From Thalassospira lucentensis (lineage in GTDB: Bacteria; Pseudomonadota; Alphaproteobacteria; Rhodospirillales; Thalassospiraceae): a DNA stretch of 64,000 nt. The stretch lies in contig NZ_CP136684.1 of the NCBI RefSeq assembly GCF_032921865.1, positions 2,329,001-2,393,000 on the forward strand, written 5' to 3'. The position numbers and the translations under genes were made by a program. Shown piece by piece: positions 38,001 through 46,458 of the stretch (positions are counted from its first letter, which is position 1; each line of letters begins with the position of its first letter). The notes beneath the pieces were generated by a model that ran no database searches, was not told where the DNA came from, and was given only the letters and a program-made list of their open reading frames with translations.

Positions 38001-40571
38001 ATTGCACTCGACATTGATGCAGGCCTGACGGATTCCAGCGAAGTGCTGACGGTGACCATCTCCGGTGTTCCGGAAGGTGCAACCTTGTCCGCCGGTACCG
38101 ATAACGGTGACGGCAGCTGGACACTGTCGGCGGCTGACCTGAACGGTCTGACGATCACACCAGCGGATGACTTCAGCGGATCGCTTGACCTGACGGTCAC
38201 CGCGCAGTCTGCGGATGGCAACGATATCGCCACCGCGACGGATACGATCACGGTTGATGTTGCAGGTGTTGCCGATGCTCCGACGTTGGATGTCTCTGAC
38301 ACCCGTGGTTCGGAAGATTCTGCCATTTCGCTTGATATTGATGCAGGCCTGACGGATTCCAGCGAAGTCCTGACGGTGACCATCTCGGGTGTTCCGGAAG
38401 GTGCGACCTTGTCTGCGGGTACAGATAACGGTGACGGCAGTTGGACACTGTCGGCGGCTGACCTGAACGGTCTGACGATTACACCAGCGGGTGACTTCAG
38501 CGGATCGTTTGATCTGGCGGTCACCGCGCAATCTGCCGATGGCGAAGATATCGCGACCACAACGGGCAGTATTACTGTTGATGTCGCAGGTGTCGCCGAT
38601 GCGCCGACGTTGGATGTTACGGATGCATCTGGCAACGAAGATTCGGCGATTACGCTCGACATTGACGCAGGCCTGACGGACAGCAGCGAAGTTCTGAGTG
38701 TCACGATCAGCGGCGTGCCTGAAGGTGCGACCCTGTCTGCGGGTACAGATAACGGTGACGGCAGTTGGACACTGTCGGCGGCTGACCTGAACGGTCTGAC
38801 GATCACGCCAGCGGACGACTTCAGCGGATCGTTTGATCTGGCGGTCACCGCGCAATCTGCGGATGGCAGCGACATTGCGACCACAACAGGCAGTATTACG
38901 GTTAATGTTGCCGGTGTCGCCGATGCGCCGACACTTGATCTGTCTGATGCCGCTGGGGACGAAGGCAATGCTGTTGCGCTTGATATCGACGCGGCATTGA
39001 CCGACAGCAGCGAGACCCTGACGATTATCATCAGTGGTGTGCCGCGTGGGGCGACTCTGTCTGCCGGGACTGATAACGGGAATGGTACCTGGACGCTGAG
39101 TGCGGCACAGTTGAGTGGCCTGACCCTGACACCGGCAAGTAACTATTTCGGCACGTTCGAACTGACGGTATCGGCCCAGTCGCGTGATGGTCGCGATACG
39201 GCCACAACGACCGCGATCCTTCTGGTTACGATCGAGGAAGAAGTCGCCGATCCGAATGAAACCCGTTGGGGCACGGAAGCAAACGAAACATTCCAGACCG
39301 GTTCCGGCAATGACACCATCGGTGCGGGGGGCGGGAATGACACCATCTGGACCAACGCTGGCAACGATACGATCTGGGCCGGGAACGGTAATGACGTGAT
39401 TTATGCCGGTGACGGTGATGACAGCATTACCGGCGATGGCGGGAACGATTATATCAATGCCGGTGCAGGCAACGACACCGTTCATGGTGGCGAAGGCACA
39501 AATACGATCTATGCCGGTGAGGGGAATGACTATGTCACTGGCGGCAGCGGCGATGACAAGATCCATGCCAGCGGCGGTGACAATATCATCTATGCCGGTG
39601 AAGGCGCGAATACCGTTCAGACCGGTGCGGGTAACGACACCATATATACCGGCAGCGGCAATGACACCATTGTCGGCGGTGATGGCAACAACATCGTCAA
39701 TGCCGGGGAAGGCGATAACCGCATCTGGACGGGCACCGGCAATGACACGATCAGTGTTGGCAGCAAAGACGACTATGTTGATGCCGGGGACGGCAACAAC
39801 ACGATCACGGGTGGCGAAGGCCGGAACACCATCCTGAGCGGCAGTGGTGATGACAGCATCACGACCGGTAGCGGTAAAGATACGGTCGCATCCGGTGACG
39901 GGAATGATCGCATTGATGTTGGCGGCGGGGACAACACTGTCTGGGGCGAAGGCGGTAACGACTCCATTCATGGTGGATACGGTGATGACACCTTCCTTGG
40001 CGGCGACGGTAACGACATCCTGAACGCGGACGGCGGGTCGAACTATTTTGACGGTGGATCGGGCAACGATACGCTAACCACCGGCTGGGGGCGCGATACG
40101 CTGTATGGCGGGTCGGGTAACGACACGATTGATGGCGGGGGCGACAGAGACCGTCTTTACGGTGACGATGGAAATGACACCCTGACTGGTGGTGCCGGGA
40201 ACGATACCCTGTTTGGCGGGGCCGGAAACGATATGCTGCTGGGCGGGGATGATGACGATACCCTGATCGGCGGCACCGGGGATGACCGTCTTTACGGCGG
40301 TGGCGGGTCGGATCTGTTTATTTTCAACATGGGTGATGGTTCTGATCATGTGGATGGCGGGGCCAACGGATGGACTACCGATACCATCGAATTGCATGGT
40401 GCGGATGGCGGTAATATCGATTCGAGTGACTGGACCCTTGTTCTCGATGAAGGAAGCATTACGAAATCGAAACACAACTATATGGAACTATCCACCGATT
40501 CGTCGGGAACCATTGTGTTTTCTGATGGAACCGAGTTGACATTTTCCAATGTCGAACGTATCGAGTGGTGA
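26031..40571 (+). CDS. Giant RTX repeat surface protein/adhesin, type I secretion substrate
   Basis: A single uninterrupted 4846-residue frame. Residues 1-220 are hydrophilic, Asp/Glu/Gly-rich and disordered-looking, with no Sec signal. Then follow 13 tandem 108-residue Ig/cadherin-like repeats (220-1624), RTX block 1 (1627-1764), an unnamed module (about 1764-1847), 6 repeats (1848-2495), RTX block 2 (2497-2687), a paralogue of the unnamed module (about 2687-2771), 15 repeats (2772-4404), RTX block 3 (4410-4767), and a C-terminal region of about 80 residues ending [17 protein letters not shown], typical of RTX secretion signals. Many repeats contain [19 protein letters not shown], a pattern common in large type I-secreted adhesins. 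Expected role: calcium-stiffened, filamentous cell-surface or matrix protein for attachment or biofilm. No LapA-type N-terminal retention module was recognised, and no LapD/LapG genes are near. CGGAG lies 10 nt before the ATG. Confidence 0.93.
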   Translation: MADDPRDAEDTRNELGGNRSDTGTGGDDLMRDDRGDDDADEHVELHGDQDGDGAGSNEQLGNVHYGNQVNNPQGEQQREFRRRNAGEKRAEETIQAEATEKQTLAESKRTELENNIDTVGEGSETADGSSGRDPISLRGGETGSPQNLQPVSTPDTTTIPGAREGGRGRSGENFEPDFVAQATPEASENAAPAGAVASDDANDALEEEPQVEVAKVADAPSLSAADVIGDEDSAISLDVSAALRDLDGGNETLSITISGVPDGAVLSAGTNNGNGIWTLTPGQLAGLTITPGENYNGSFDLSVTATSTEANGSKSSTSTSFTVDVAAVADGATLDVSDASGEEDSAIALSIDTELLDANEGISITISGVPDGATLSAGTDNGDGTWTLDVADLDGLTITPGENFSGSFDLTVSVSTIDGTDSAVVVEEITVDVAGVADAPTLAASDASGSEDSAITLNIDAGLMDGSEVLTITISGVPDGATLSAGTDNGDGTWTLASGDLDGLTITPADDFSGSFELGVTATSADGSDVATTTGSITVDVAGVADAPTLDVSDASGSEDSAIALDIDAGMTDSSEVLTVTISGVPEGATLSAGTDNGDGSWTLSPDQLAGLTITPADDFSGSFDLTVTVQSADDDDVATTTGSITVDVAGVADAPTLDVSNASGSEDSAIALDIAAGLTDGSEVLTVTISGVPDGTTLSAGTDNGDGTWTLDADDLEGLTITPADDFSGSFDLTVTAQSADGEDVATTSSTITVDVAGVADTPTLDIADASGNEDSAITLDIDAGLTDASEDLAITISGVPEGASLSAGTDNGDGSWTLSPDQLAGLTITPADDFSGSFDLTVTAQSADGEDVATSTDTITVDVAGVADTPTLEVSNASGNEDGAIALDIDAALTDGSEVLTVRISGVPDGATLSAGTDNGDGTWTLGSDDFDGLTITPADDFSGSFDLTVTAQSEDGSDIATATDTITVDVAGVADTPTLGVSSASGNEDGAIALDIDAALTDGSEVLTVMISGVPEGATLSAGTENGDGTWTLASDDLDGLTITPANDFSGSFDLTVTAQSADGDDVATTTGSITVDVAGVADNPTLDVADASGFEDSAIALDIDAGLVDSSEVLSVTISGVPDGATLSAGTNNGDGSWSLSAEDLDGLTITPADDYSGSFDLTVIAQSADGEDVATTSSTITVDVAGVADTPTLGVSNPTGSEDSGIALDIDAGLTDSSEVLTVTISGVPEGATLSAGTDNGDGSWTLSAADLNGLAITPADDFSGSFDLTVTAQSADGDDVATTTGSITVEVAGVADNPTLDVADASGSEDSAITLDIDAGLTDSSEVLTVTISGVPDGATLSAGIDNGDGSWTLSASDLNGLTITPANDFSGSFDLTVTAQSADGEDVATMTDTITVDVAGVADAPTLELSDASGSEDSVIALDIDTDLTDSSEVLTVTISGVPEGATLSAGTDNGDGSWTMSAADLNSLTITPADDFSGSFDLTVTAQSADGDDVATTTGSITVDVAGVADAPTLNVSESSGSEDSAIALDIDAGLTDSSEVLTVTISGVPDGATLSAGTDNGDGSWTLSSDQLAGLTITPPDEYWGSFDLGVTVTSTDGTDSQSVSNTITVDVISDGRETIIGSDGKDQITGGDTDDYIEGGWDHDSIASGAGNDTVYGGDGHDTIDAGAGDDSVHGGTGHDTIAGGEGNDYLDGGSGEDIITGGAGDDTLEGGSGNDTLDGGEGTDVLSGGSWDDTLIGSGGDTLDGGSGNDILEYTIEPESGQTGLVDGSGDTDILKLHLTGEQLSDPDVLSALQELQNHIDGGERSSLTLTALGVEIVNIEELQVFVDGEAFNPLADAPELEVDNASGNEDTAIDLDIDAALSDATETLSVTISGVPEGSTLSAGTNNGDGSWTLNPEQLEGLAITPPKDYAGSFDLTVRATSVAGGDSAATETSVTVNVSGVADTPTLEVSNAAGSEDGAIALDIDAGLTDASEVLTVTISGVPDGATLSAGTNNGDGSWTLSAEDLNGLTITPADDFSGSFDLSVTAQSADGEDVATSTDTITVDVAGVADAPTLEVSNASGAEDSAIALDIDAGLTDSSEVLSVTISGVPEGATLSAGTDNGDGSWTLSAADLNGLSITPAEDFSGSFDLTVTAQSADGSDIATATDTITVDVAGVADAPTLGVSDASGNEDSAIALNIDAGLADSTETLTITISGVPEGATLSVGTDNGDGTWTLTSDELEGISVTPPSDFSGSFDLEITASTQDGTDIASVTDTVMVDVAGVADAPMLDVSDASGNEDNGIALDIDAALADSSETLTVTIRGVPNGATLSAGTDNGDGTWTLGSDQLDGLTITPANDFSGSFDLDVTASSADGSDVATTTGSITVDVAGVADAPTLEVSDASGDEDSAIALDIDAGLTDSSEVLTVTISGVPDGATLSAGTDNGDGTWTLTPAQLEALTITPSENYWGNFELTVTATSVDGEDSASISQVLQIEVIDDPNESVIGTAGSDEITTAEGNDYVEALSGNDIINSGAGNDTNYGGSGDDIIDAGEGNDIVYGGSGHDIIDAGQGNDTVHGGSGRDTISGGEGEDYINAGGSDDIVTGGAGDDTIYGGNGRDTISGGDGSDYINAGNSDDIVTGNAGNDTILGGSGKDTLDGGDGTDTLYGGNSDDTLTGSGDDRLYGEAGNDEINYTVDLSAEGTGIVDGGSNTDTLKLYLSSDQLSGDGVLEALQDLKAHVESGDGGSLMLDALGVEVSNIENLEIYVDGASYNPAAEAPALDVADATGAEDGGAIALDIDASLGDATEILSITISGVPEGATLSAGTNNGDGSWTLEAADLEGLTITPADDYSGAFDLTVTATSSAGDDSASTSQVITVDVSAVADTPTLTVSDASGSEDSAIDLDVDAGLTDTSETMTITISGVPDGASLSAGTNNGDGSWTLSASDLEGLSITPSGDYSGSFDLTVTVTSQDGNDTASISDTITVAVAGVADKPALDVSNVSGTEDSAIALDIDAGLTDASELLTVTISGVPEGAALSAGTDNGDGSWTLSAADLNGLTITPADDFSGSFDLTVTAQSADGNDIATATDTITVDVAGVADAPTLEVSDASGSEDSAIALDIDAGLTDSSEVLTVTISGVPEGATLSAGTDNGDGTWTLGSDQLAGLTITPADDFSGSFDLTVTAQSADGDDVATTTGSITVDVAGVADAPTLEVSDASGNEDSAIALDIDAGLTDSSEVLSVTISGVPEGATLSAGTNNGDGSWTLSAADLNGLTITPADDFSGSFDLTVTAQSADGSDIATATDTITVDVTGVADKPTLDAADASGSEDSAIALDIDAGLTDSSEVLTVTISGVPEGATLSAGTNNGDGSWTLSATDLNGLSITPAEDFSGSFDLTVTAQSADGSDIATATDTITVDVAGVADAPTLEVSDASGYEDRTIALDIDAGVTDSSEALTVTISGVPDGATLSAGTNNGDGSWTLDAGDLDGLRIRPVHNYSGSFDLGVTAQSADGSDIASASGIITVEVAGVADRPLLDVSDASGNEDSAIALDIDASLTDDSEVLTVTVSGVPEGAILSAGTNNGDGSWTLGADDLEGLTITPPENFSGSFDLSVVARSTDGDSSASTSDPIRLTRTPRFGSNTITVEVAGVADAPTLDVADASGSEDSAIALDIDAGLTDSSEVLSVTISGVPEGATLSAGTDNGDGSWTLSPDQLAGLTITPSDDFSGSFELGVTATSADGEDIATTTGSITVDVAGVADAPTLDVTDASGNEDSAIALDIDAGLTDSGEVLTVTISGVPEGATLSAGTDNGDGTWTLGSGDLEGLTITPADDFSGSFELGVTATSADGEDIATTTGSITVDVSGVADAPTLDVSDTRGSEDSAIALDIDAGLTDSSEVLSVTISGVPEGANLSAGTDNGDGSWTLSAIDLNGLTITPANDFSGSFDLAVTAQSADGSDIATTTGNITVDVAGVADAPTLDVTDASGNEDSAIALDIDAGLTDSSEVLTVTISGVPEGATLSAGTDNGDGSWTLSAADLNGLTITPADDFSGSLDLTVTAQSADGNDIATATDTITVDVAGVADAPTLDVSDTRGSEDSAISLDIDAGLTDSSEVLTVTISGVPEGATLSAGTDNGDGSWTLSAADLNGLTITPAGDFSGSFDLAVTAQSADGEDIATTTGSITVDVAGVADAPTLDVTDASGNEDSAITLDIDAGLTDSSEVLSVTISGVPEGATLSAGTDNGDGSWTLSAADLNGLTITPADDFSGSFDLAVTAQSADGSDIATTTGSITVNVAGVADAPTLDLSDAAGDEGNAVALDIDAALTDSSETLTIIISGVPRGATLSAGTDNGNGTWTLSAAQLSGLTLTPASNYFGTFELTVSAQSRDGRDTATTTAILLVTIEEEVADPNETRWGTEANETFQTGSGNDTIGAGGGNDTIWTNAGNDTIWAGNGNDVIYAGDGDDSITGDGGNDYINAGAGNDTVHGGEGTNTIYAGEGNDYVTGGSGDDKIHASGGDNIIYAGEGANTVQTGAGNDTIYTGSGNDTIVGGDGNNIVNAGEGDNRIWTGTGNDTISVGSKDDYVDAGDGNNTITGGEGRNTILSGSGDDSITTGSGKDTVASGDGNDRIDVGGGDNTVWGEGGNDSIHGGYGDDTFLGGDGNDILNADGGSNYFDGGSGNDTLTTGWGRDTLYGGSGNDTIDGGGDRDRLYGDDGNDTLTGGAGNDTLFGGAGNDMLLGGDDDDTLIGGTGDDRLYGGGGSDLFIFNMGDGSDHVDGGANGWTTDTIELHGADGGNIDSSDWTLVLDEGSITKSKHNYMELSTDSSGTIVFSDGTELTFSNVERIEW
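26690..30900 (+). repeat. Ig/cadherin-like repeat array A (13 units of about 324 bp)
   Basis: Thirteen in-frame units with the recurring core [20 protein letters not shown] and the downstream [19 protein letters not shown]. The first two units are the most diverged; units 7 and 8 share the rare core [18 protein letters not shown]. The last unit ends with a WGSFDLG variant that leads into RTX block 1. Confidence 0.9.
30910..31320 (+). repeat. RTX nonapeptide block 1
   Basis: About 15 glycine-rich nonapeptides of the GGxGxDxUx type (for example [18 protein letters not shown]), predicted to form a calcium-binding parallel beta-roll inside the giant protein. Confidence 0.9.
31320..31572 (+). other. 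Unnamed module following RTX block 1
   Basis: About 84 residues containing [15 protein letters not shown] and [20 protein letters not shown]. The same module recurs after RTX block 2, so it is a duplicated domain and not a random linker. It was not recognised as a named family. Confidence 0.65.
31573..33515 (+). repeat. Ig/cadherin-like repeat array B (6 units)
   Basis: Six 108-residue units of the same family as array A. The final unit has a WGNFELT ending before RTX block 2, parallel to the end of array A. Confidence 0.9.
33520..34090 (+). repeat. RTX nonapeptide block 2
   Basis: About 21 nonapeptides, including a nested repeat in which [17 protein letters not shown] recurs (about 33760-33910), showing local duplication inside the RTX block. 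Confidence 0.9.
34090..34344 (+). other. Unnamed module following RTX block 2 (paralogue of the first)
   Basis: About 84 residues with [15 protein letters not shown] and [20 protein letters not shown], aligning along its length with the module at 31320-31572. Confidence 0.65.
34345..39240 (+). repeat. Ig/cadherin-like repeat array C (15 units) with 648-bp higher-order duplication
   Basis: Fifteen units. Towards the end two unit types alternate: VTDASGNED and VSDTRGSED. The rare TRG variant recurs exactly 648 bp apart (37651 and 38299), showing a two-unit tandem duplication. Unit 8 has an insertion of about 13 residues (36906-36947). Confidence 0.9.
39260..40330 (+). repeat. RTX nonapeptide block 3 (C-terminal)
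   Basis: About 39 nonapeptides, the longest of the three blocks. Many have AG or TG in place of GG ([18 protein letters not shown]) before a canonical GG-rich end. It immediately precedes the presumed secretion signal. Confidence 0.9.
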
Positions 40572-40650
40572 CGAAAAGACGATTTGGATGCCGTCGGGAC
40601 GCAATCTCGGCGGCATTGCCGGTTTTCTGGGGGAATTCACCCTGTCGCGA

Positions 40651-40679
40651 TTGACAGCCATGGTGTGAAGTCCTATACA
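40651..40679 (+). promoter_or_regulatory. Sigma-70 type promoter of rpmH
   Basis: TTGACA (40651-40656), a 17-bp spacer, then TATACA (40674-40679), 50 bp before the rpmH start. This is a near-consensus housekeeping promoter, as expected for a highly expressed ribosomal gene. Confidence 0.85.
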
Positions 40680-40729
40680 GCGGACCTCGAATTTTATCGG
40701 ATTACCTTTATTAGAACGGAGTAAGTGCA

Positions 40730-40864
40730 GTGAAGCGCACCTACCAGCCAAGCAAACTCGTACGGAAACGCCGCCACGGCTTCCGTTCCCGCAGCGCGAC
40801 CGTCGGTGGCCGCCGTGTGCTGACCGCACGCCGCGCCAAGGGCCGCAAGCGTCTGTCGGCCTAA
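40730..40864 (+). CDS. rpmH: 50S ribosomal protein L34
   Basis: A 44-residue, very basic protein, [20 protein letters not shown] through KGRKRLSA, the invariant L34 sequence. It starts with GTG at 40730 and has GGAG 8 nt upstream. It is the first gene of the rpmH-rnpA-yidD-yidC cluster, with rnpA beginning 4 nt after its stop codon. Confidence 0.98.
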   Translation: MKRTYQPSKLVRKRRHGFRSRSATVGGRRVLTARRAKGRKRLSA

Positions 40865-40868
40865 TGTT

Positions 40869-41327
40869 GTGACCGTTTCGGTGGAACGCTTGAAAAAGCG
40901 CGCAGAATTTCTTCGCGTCGCAGGCACCCGCCGGAAATGGGTTACACAGGGATTGATCCTTCAGGGCGCTCCGCGTCCCGGGATCAAACCGGACACAGAA
41001 TACGCCGGTGAAGATCGACTCGCACGAGTCGGATTTACTGTCACCAAAAAGGTGGGCAAGGCCGTCGTTCGCAATCGCGTTCGGCGGCGTTTGCGTGCTG
41101 TGGCGGACCAATTGATGAGCGAAATGGCATTGCCCGGTTGGGATTATGTCGTGATCGGTCGTCAGCAGACCATCGACCGGGATTTTGAAAAACTGGTCGA
41201 TGATATGCGGTTTGCCCTGCGGCGTATCCCTGATGCCAAACCTTCCGCCCCGGATGGTCAGCGCCCCCGCAAGGGACGCGGATCAAATTCCGGTGGTGCG
41301 ACGAAGGCAGGAGACTCTGCCAAATGA
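40869..41327 (+). CDS. rnpA: Ribonuclease P protein component
   Basis: A 152-residue RNase P protein. It has the aromatic/basic start ([14 protein letters not shown]), the RNR signature region [18 protein letters not shown] near residues 62-79, and [10 protein letters not shown]. It assists the catalytic RNA in tRNA 5' maturation. The C-terminal 30 residues are a low-complexity basic tail that is longer than usual. It starts with GTG, 4 nt after rpmH and without its own clear ribosome-binding site, so coupling to rpmH translation is likely. It overlaps yidD by 4 nt. Confidence 0.95.
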   Translation: MTVSVERLKKRAEFLRVAGTRRKWVTQGLILQGAPRPGIKPDTEYAGEDRLARVGFTVTKKVGKAVVRNRVRRRLRAVADQLMSEMALPGWDYVVIGRQQTIDRDFEKLVDDMRFALRRIPDAKPSAPDGQRPRKGRGSNSGGATKAGDSAK

Positions 41328-41626
41328 GTAACCTTCCCGGATCGAATGTGGGCCCCTTGGCGCGTCTTCTTCAAATCGCGGTTCGCGGCTACCAGCTCTT
41401 TTTATCGCCCTATATCGGGTGGTCCTGCAGATATCAGCCGACCTGTTCGGCCTATATGATGGAGGCCCTTGCCCGCCATGGGGCAATAAAAGGCGGCTGG
41501 ATGGGTTTTAAACGGATAATGCGTTGCCATCCATGGGGTGGTCATGGTTATGATCCCGTGCCCGGATGTGGCTGTGAACAAAACAAAGCGCCGTCGGAGG
41601 ATGAACTCCGGTTAACGGCGCTTTAG
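41324..41626 (+). CDS. yidD: Membrane protein insertion efficiency factor YidD
   Basis: A 100-residue protein with the diagnostic YidD core: [18 protein letters not shown], then [19 protein letters not shown] (conserved cysteines), then [20 protein letters not shown]. It assists YidC-dependent membrane insertion. It overlaps rnpA (ATGA). A long stem-loop covers its last codons. Confidence 0.95.
   Translation: MSNLPGSNVGPLARLLQIAVRGYQLFLSPYIGWSCRYQPTCSAYMMEALARHGAIKGGWMGFKRIMRCHPWGGHGYDPVPGCGCEQNKAPSEDELRLTAL
41585..41624 (+). terminator. Stem-loop over the yidD stop codon (attenuator or partial terminator)
   Basis: AAAGCGCCGT pairs with ACGGCGCTTT (41585-41594 with 41615-41624), and an internal CGGAG/CTCCG stem encloses GATGAA. 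The stem ends in TTT inside the stop codon region. It may reduce transcription into yidC or protect the 3' end of the upstream mRNA. Confidence 0.6.
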
Positions 41627-41686
41627 TCATGTAAATAGAATACCGGTCAGGCGTTCTTCGCCGCCGGACGAAAGCGGAAAGAGGCG

Positions 41687-43402
41687 ATGAACGAACAACG
41701 TAACCTGTGGATTGCGATTGCAGCTTCGGTCGCAATCCTTGTCGGGTTCCAATTCTTTTTCGCTCCCGAACCTGCTCCGCAGGATCGAGAAGCGCAAGTT
41801 CGCGAACAACTTGACGTCAATGGCAATACTGCACCGCAGACTGCCTCGAATGTGCCCAGCGTGCCGGGTGGTGCTGCGCCGGCGGCTCCGGTCGTCAACC
41901 GCGATGCCGCGCTGGCAAAAGCTCCGCGTATCAAGATCGAAACCCCGCGTGTCGAGGGTTCGATCCGTCTGGTCGGTGGTGTGATTGACGATATCCAGTT
42001 GCAGGATTACCGCGAAACCGAAGAACCGGACAGCCCGCTGATCCACGTTCTGAACCCGACCGGTAGCGACAATGCATACTTCGCCGAATTCGGCTGGGTT
42101 GCCGCCGACAAATCTGTCAGCGTTCCGAACAGCGATACCCAGTGGACCGCAAGCTCCAACGAACTGACGCCAGCAAAACCCGTCACGTTGAGCTGGGATA
42201 ATGGCAGCGGCCTGACCTTCAATCGCGAGATTTCGATCGACGAGAATTATATGTTCTCGATCAAGCAGTCGGTCAAAAATGACAGCGGTTCGGATGTCAC
42301 CCTGTATCCCTACGGTCTGATTTCGCGCAAGGGCAAGCCGACCACGGCAGGGTTCTACATCCTGCATGAAGGTCCGCTTGGTGTCATTGACGGTACCCTG
42401 ACCGAAATCGATTATGACGATCTTGCCGAAGACGGTGCCGTGGAAAAGAAAACCACCGGCGGCTGGCTTGGCATTACCGACAAATACTGGCTGGTTGCGC
42501 TTGCGCCGTCCTCGGACGAGGCACTGACCACCCGTTTCAGCCATCACGTTGCTGAAAATGCCGACAAATATCAAACCGACTATCTTGGTGCGGCCCGCAC
42601 GGTTGCGGCCGGTGCCGAAGCCGCTTCGGAAACCCGTTTGTTTGCCGGTGCCAAGGAAGTGTCGCTTCTTGATCAGTATGCCAATGACTATGGCATCAAG
42701 AATTTCGACCTCGCGATTGATTTCGGCTGGTTCTACTTCCTGACCAAACCGTTCTTCCTGTTCCTGCAGTGGCTGAACCATCTGGTTGGCAACTTCGGTG
42801 TTTCCATCCTGATCTTCACGGTTCTTGTGAAGGCAGTGATGTACCCACTTGCCAACAAGTCGTACAAATCCATGAGTGCGATGAAGAAACTGCAGCCGCA
42901 AATCACCAAGATGCGCGAGCAGTTTAAGGATGACCGTCAGCGTCAGCAGCAGGAAATGATGGCGCTTTACAAGCGCGAGAAGATCAACCCTGCTTCGGGT
43001 TGCCTGCCGATCGTGGTACAGATTCCGGTGTTCTTCGCACTTTACAAGGTGCTGTTCGTGAACATCGAAATGCGTCACGCACCGTTCTTTGGCTGGATTC
43101 AGGACCTTTCGGCTCCGGATCCGACCTCGCTGTTCAATCTGTTTGGCCTGATCCCGTGGGATCCGCCGCAGATGCTGATGATCGGTGTATGGCCGCTGAT
43201 CATGGGGATCACCATGTTCCTGCAGCAGAAACTGAACCCGGCACCGGCTGATCCGACGCAGGCCAAGATCATGATGTTCCTGCCGCTGATCTTTACCTTC
43301 ATGCTGGCAAGCTTCCCGGCGGGGCTTGTGATCTACTGGGCATGGAACAACCTGCTGTCGATCGCACAACAGCGTTACATCATGTACAAAATGGGGATTT
43401 AA
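41687..43402 (+). CDS. yidC: Membrane protein insertase YidC
   Basis: A 571-residue inner-membrane insertase of the Gram-negative type. It has an N-terminal membrane anchor (residues 4-24), a large periplasmic beta domain (about 60-330; GVIDDIQLQDYRE... ENYMFSIKQSVKND), then the conserved five-helix core: WFYFLTKPFFLFLQWLNHLVGNFG, the cytoplasmic hairpin YKSMSAMKKLQPQITKMREQF, INPASGCLPIVVQIPVFFALYKVLF, and the ending SFPAGLVIYWAWNNLLSIAQQ. It folds and inserts respiratory and other membrane proteins with or without SecYEG. Confidence 0.97.
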   Translation: MNEQRNLWIAIAASVAILVGFQFFFAPEPAPQDREAQVREQLDVNGNTAPQTASNVPSVPGGAAPAAPVVNRDAALAKAPRIKIETPRVEGSIRLVGGVIDDIQLQDYRETEEPDSPLIHVLNPTGSDNAYFAEFGWVAADKSVSVPNSDTQWTASSNELTPAKPVTLSWDNGSGLTFNREISIDENYMFSIKQSVKNDSGSDVTLYPYGLISRKGKPTTAGFYILHEGPLGVIDGTLTEIDYDDLAEDGAVEKKTTGGWLGITDKYWLVALAPSSDEALTTRFSHHVAENADKYQTDYLGAARTVAAGAEAASETRLFAGAKEVSLLDQYANDYGIKNFDLAIDFGWFYFLTKPFFLFLQWLNHLVGNFGVSILIFTVLVKAVMYPLANKSYKSMSAMKKLQPQITKMREQFKDDRQRQQQEMMALYKREKINPASGCLPIVVQIPVFFALYKVLFVNIEMRHAPFFGWIQDLSAPDPTSLFNLFGLIPWDPPQMLMIGVWPLIMGITMFLQQKLNPAPADPTQAKIMMFLPLIFTFMLASFPAGLVIYWAWNNLLSIAQQRYIMYKMGI

Positions 43403-43457
43403 TCCCCATCCTCTCCGCGGGGCGGGCAACCGTTCCCGCGGGGCTCAAGGAACGACA

Positions 43458-44120
43458 ATGACCGAAGAAAAATTGCCATCGGCAACCGCAATTCCGACAT
43501 TTGAATCGGCTCAGATCGAAGCCGGGCGGAAACTGTTTTCCCGCCCGGTTACTTTCATGTTGGGGGTGGCGCAGCTCGAGCAGCTGCCGCCCGAAGACAA
43601 GATCGAAATCTGTCTTGCAGGCCGGTCCAATGTCGGAAAATCCAGCCTTTTTAATGCCATAACCGGGCGTAAGGATATGGCCCGGACGTCAAACACGCCG
43701 GGCCGTACCCAGCAGTTGAACTATTTCGATCTGGATGGTGCGCTTAATATCGTCGATTTGCCGGGCTATGGATTTGCAAAGGCGCCCAAGGACATCGTTG
43801 ATACATGGCAGAATGTGATCAAACAATATCTGCGCGGTCGGGTAACATTGCGGCGTGTATTTGTTTTGATCGATTCCCGGCACGGCTTCATGAAAGCCGA
43901 TCTTGAAATGATGAAGATGCTTGATGAAGCTGCCGTGTCTTATCAGATTGTGCTGACCAAGGCTGACAAGCTTAAAAAAGGCCAGATGGAAAAGCGCATT
44001 CGCGAAGTGGTCGAAGCGGTAAAAAAACATCCCGCGGCCCTGTCGCAGCTTTTCGCGACATCAAGCGAAAAAGGCACCGGCCTTGAAGCGCTTCGCGCAG
44101 AAATCGCAACGCTGCTATAA
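43458..44120 (+). CDS. engB: Ribosome biogenesis GTP-binding protein YihA/YsxC
   Basis: A 220-residue TrmE-Era-EngA-EngB-type GTPase. G1 is GRSNVGKSSLFNAI near residues 58-71, then TSNTPGRTQQLNYF (G2), DLPGYGFAKAPK (G3), LTKADKLKKGQ (G4) and FATSSEKGTG (G5). It is needed for 50S assembly. AGGAAC lies upstream of the ATG. It lies 55 bp after yidC in the common alphaproteobacterial order. Confidence 0.96.
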   Translation: MTEEKLPSATAIPTFESAQIEAGRKLFSRPVTFMLGVAQLEQLPPEDKIEICLAGRSNVGKSSLFNAITGRKDMARTSNTPGRTQQLNYFDLDGALNIVDLPGYGFAKAPKDIVDTWQNVIKQYLRGRVTLRRVFVLIDSRHGFMKADLEMMKMLDEAAVSYQIVLTKADKLKKGQMEKRIREVVEAVKKHPAALSQLFATSSEKGTGLEALRAEIATLL

Positions 44121-44157
44121 TCACCCGATAGCGCTCGTATAACATTGGGGAAAAGAC

Positions 44158-45087
44158 ATGAACGAAGAAGTCCGTTCTGACGAAGAAAACTCGGAATCCA
44201 GCGCGTACCGTACGCTGGCACGTGCCAAGGTTCTGTCCGAGGCCCTTCCCTATATGCGACGCTATAATGGCCAGACGATTGTGGTGAAGTATGGCGGGCA
44301 CGCAATGGGTGACCCGGAACTGGCCCGCCTGTTTGCCCAGGATATGGTGCTTTTGAAGCAGGTCGGCATGAACCCGATTGTGGTCCACGGCGGTGGTCCG
44401 CAGATTGGCCAGATGCTTAAAGAACTTAACATCCAGTCGGAATTTGTTGATGGCCTTCGCGTGACGGACCAGCAGACAATTGATGTTGTCGAAATGGTTC
44501 TGGCCGGCAAGATCAACAAGGAAATCGTTTCGAACATCAACCGTGCCGGGGGTGTCAGTGTTGGTCTGTGTGGCAAGGATGCCCATCTGATCAAGGCGTG
44601 CAAATTGCAACGGACCAAACGTGACCCGGAAAGCAATATCGAGAAGGTTCTTGATCTTGGCTTTGTCGGCGAACCGGTCGAAGTCAATCCGCATGTGCTG
44701 GATTGTTTTATCAACACCGACATTATTCCGGTAATTGCACCGATAGGGGTTGGTGAAGACGGTCAGACATACAATATCAATGCTGATACGGCTGCCGGTG
44801 CGATTGCAAAGGCCGTTGGTGCCCGCCGTCTTTATATGCTGACCGACGTCAAGGGGATCCTTGATGGTGAAAAACAACTGGTCCGGGATGCGGATATCGA
44901 CAGCATCAATGCAATGATCGCCGATGGTACGATCCAGGGCGGTATGATTCCCAAAACGGAAACCTGCATGGATGCGGTCCGCAACGGGGTCGAGGCCGCG
45001 GTAATTGTCGATGGTCGTGCCCCGCATGCGGTATTGCTGGAACTGTTTACCGAACGCGGTGCTGGCACAATGATCAGGGGCGGCTGA
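44158..45087 (+). CDS. argB: Acetylglutamate kinase
   Basis: A 309-residue amino-acid kinase-family enzyme for the second step of arginine biosynthesis, phosphorylating N-acetyl-L-glutamate. Motifs: [11 protein letters not shown] near residues 42-52, [13 protein letters not shown] near 76-88 (phosphate/substrate loop), [14 protein letters not shown] (nucleotide site), and [10 protein letters not shown]. The N-terminal helix before the core is of the type found in arginine-inhibited hexameric enzymes, so feedback control is possible. It lies 37 bp after engB. A short hairpin (GCGGCTG/CAGCCGC, 45080-45097) overlaps the stop codon. Confidence 0.96.
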   Translation: MNEEVRSDEENSESSAYRTLARAKVLSEALPYMRRYNGQTIVVKYGGHAMGDPELARLFAQDMVLLKQVGMNPIVVHGGGPQIGQMLKELNIQSEFVDGLRVTDQQTIDVVEMVLAGKINKEIVSNINRAGGVSVGLCGKDAHLIKACKLQRTKRDPESNIEKVLDLGFVGEPVEVNPHVLDCFINTDIIPVIAPIGVGEDGQTYNINADTAAGAIAKAVGARRLYMLTDVKGILDGEKQLVRDADIDSINAMIADGTIQGGMIPKTETCMDAVRNGVEAAVIVDGRAPHAVLLELFTERGAGTMIRGG

Positions 45088-45240
45088 TTTCAGCCGCTCA
45101 AGGTGTAGACTGCCGACAGGTTACCATTACGGATGAGTGGTCCAGCCCCGCAGATTAGGCTATGTTCTTCACGAGCAAACGCCTCTGCAGGCCTAGGGCT
45201 CTGAAATATAATGGTTAAATAAAAAGGCGGAGCACCCGTT

Positions 45241-46266
45241 GTGACAACGACGGATCATCATGTTTCCAAGCACTGGGACTATGCCAAGGCAACGCTTGAT
45301 GCCCTGCGCGATCATGGCCTGAGGCCGACCCCCGAACTTTATCATGTCTGGTTTGTCTATTACGCAGAAGAAAACCCCGAAATTCTGCGGGTTATCGACG
45401 CGGTAAAGGCAAGTGGGGAGGCAATCGGCGAAGAAACGCTACTGCAACTTTATTACCGGTATATCTTTGACCGTCAGGCAGCCGATTTTCTTCAGCGCGG
45501 CATGGAAGATTTTTCCGATGTTGTCGAAAACAGCGATGCCAGTCTGACAAGTACGCGCGACGAACTGCGCGTTTATGGCGATGTGCTGGGCAAAGCCGAA
45601 GAATCTCTGCTGGCTGGTGAAAAGGTCGCGGAGGTCATTCGCAATGTTGCGCTGCATACCGGCCGGATGCAAACGACGGTCGAAAGCCTGCATGAACAGC
45701 TTGGCGATTATCTGAACAAGATCGCCAATCTGCAGCGTGAATTGCATGAAACCCGTGAACGGTCCTACACCGATGGCCTTACTCGGGTTTCCAATCGCAT
45801 GCATTTCGAGGAAACACTGGCCAGTTGCTGTGTTGAATTTGATACCGGCAGCATTGACGAACCATTTTGCGTGATGATGGTCGATCTTGATCAGTTCAAG
45901 GTGGTGAATGACAAATATGGTCACCGGATCGGTGATGAAATTCTTGTTCTGATCGCATCCATGATCAAGGCAAACACCAAGGGCCGCGATCTGGTGGCGC
46001 GTTACGGCGGAGACGAGTTTGCAATCCTGTTGCCCCAGACACCGCTTAAGGATGCGATGATGCTGGCCGATGATATGAGCAAGCGCATCGCCGCGCGCGA
46101 GGTGCGTGCTAAATCCAGCGGAACGTCGTTCGGTCACATGACGGTTTCGGTCGGTGTGGCCGAATATGTGAAGGGCGAAGGAGCTGCCAAGGTCGTTGAT
46201 CGTGCCGATAATGCGCTCTATCGGGCGAAAAAGAACGGTCGCAATCGTAACTTCGCTGCCGAATAG
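45241..46266 (+). CDS. GGDEF-domain diguanylate cyclase
   Basis: A 341-residue cytosolic protein. The N-terminal region (about 1-165) is helical with a coiled coil before the catalytic domain (LHEQLGDYLNKIANLQRELHETRERS). The GGDEF domain (about 175-340) has DGLTRVSNR, MVDLDQFKVVND, an intact active site RYGGDEFAILLP near residues 254-265, and SVGVAEY. The inhibitory I-site position reads KGRD and not RxxD, so product inhibition may be weak. It makes c-di-GMP, possibly linked to attachment. The start is GTG, with GGAG upstream. Confidence 0.9.
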   Translation: MTTTDHHVSKHWDYAKATLDALRDHGLRPTPELYHVWFVYYAEENPEILRVIDAVKASGEAIGEETLLQLYYRYIFDRQAADFLQRGMEDFSDVVENSDASLTSTRDELRVYGDVLGKAEESLLAGEKVAEVIRNVALHTGRMQTTVESLHEQLGDYLNKIANLQRELHETRERSYTDGLTRVSNRMHFEETLASCCVEFDTGSIDEPFCVMMVDLDQFKVVNDKYGHRIGDEILVLIASMIKANTKGRDLVARYGGDEFAILLPQTPLKDAMMLADDMSKRIAAREVRAKSSGTSFGHMTVSVGVAEYVKGEGAAKVVDRADNALYRAKKNGRNRNFAAE

Positions 46267-46458
46267 CCTGCCCGTCCCGTTCGGTGCATGCGTGCCATGA
46301 ACCGGCCAGACTTGCATTAAAACCGCTAAAAGCGTATGAAACCAGCGCCCGGCAAGGAGGTTGAACTTGCCGGACTTTCCGTACTGGCAGCAGGTCAATA
46401 AGTGTGCCGCGCCGACGGAAGTGTTTTCCAGACTGGAATTGATCGTAAAAGGGCGAGC

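Noticed and set aside
37163-39971. Very long open frames on the minus strand inside the giant gene (up to about 720 codons)
   Set aside because: They are antisense shadows of the repeat arrays: GC-rich, Asp/Gly-coding repeats keep other frames free of stop codons. They show the same 324-bp periodicity and have no ribosome-binding sites.
26031-40571. LapA-type adhesin retained by an N-terminal module and released by LapG
   Set aside because: The N-terminus lacks a recognisable retention module with a di-alanine cleavage site, and no lapD or lapG gene is in the window. The Ala-Ala pairs seen near residues 190-200 lie in low-complexity sequence.
40572-40729. Replication origin next to rpmH
   Set aside because: No DnaA-box cluster, AT-rich unwinding region or dnaA gene is visible; the interval is fully explained as a promoter region.
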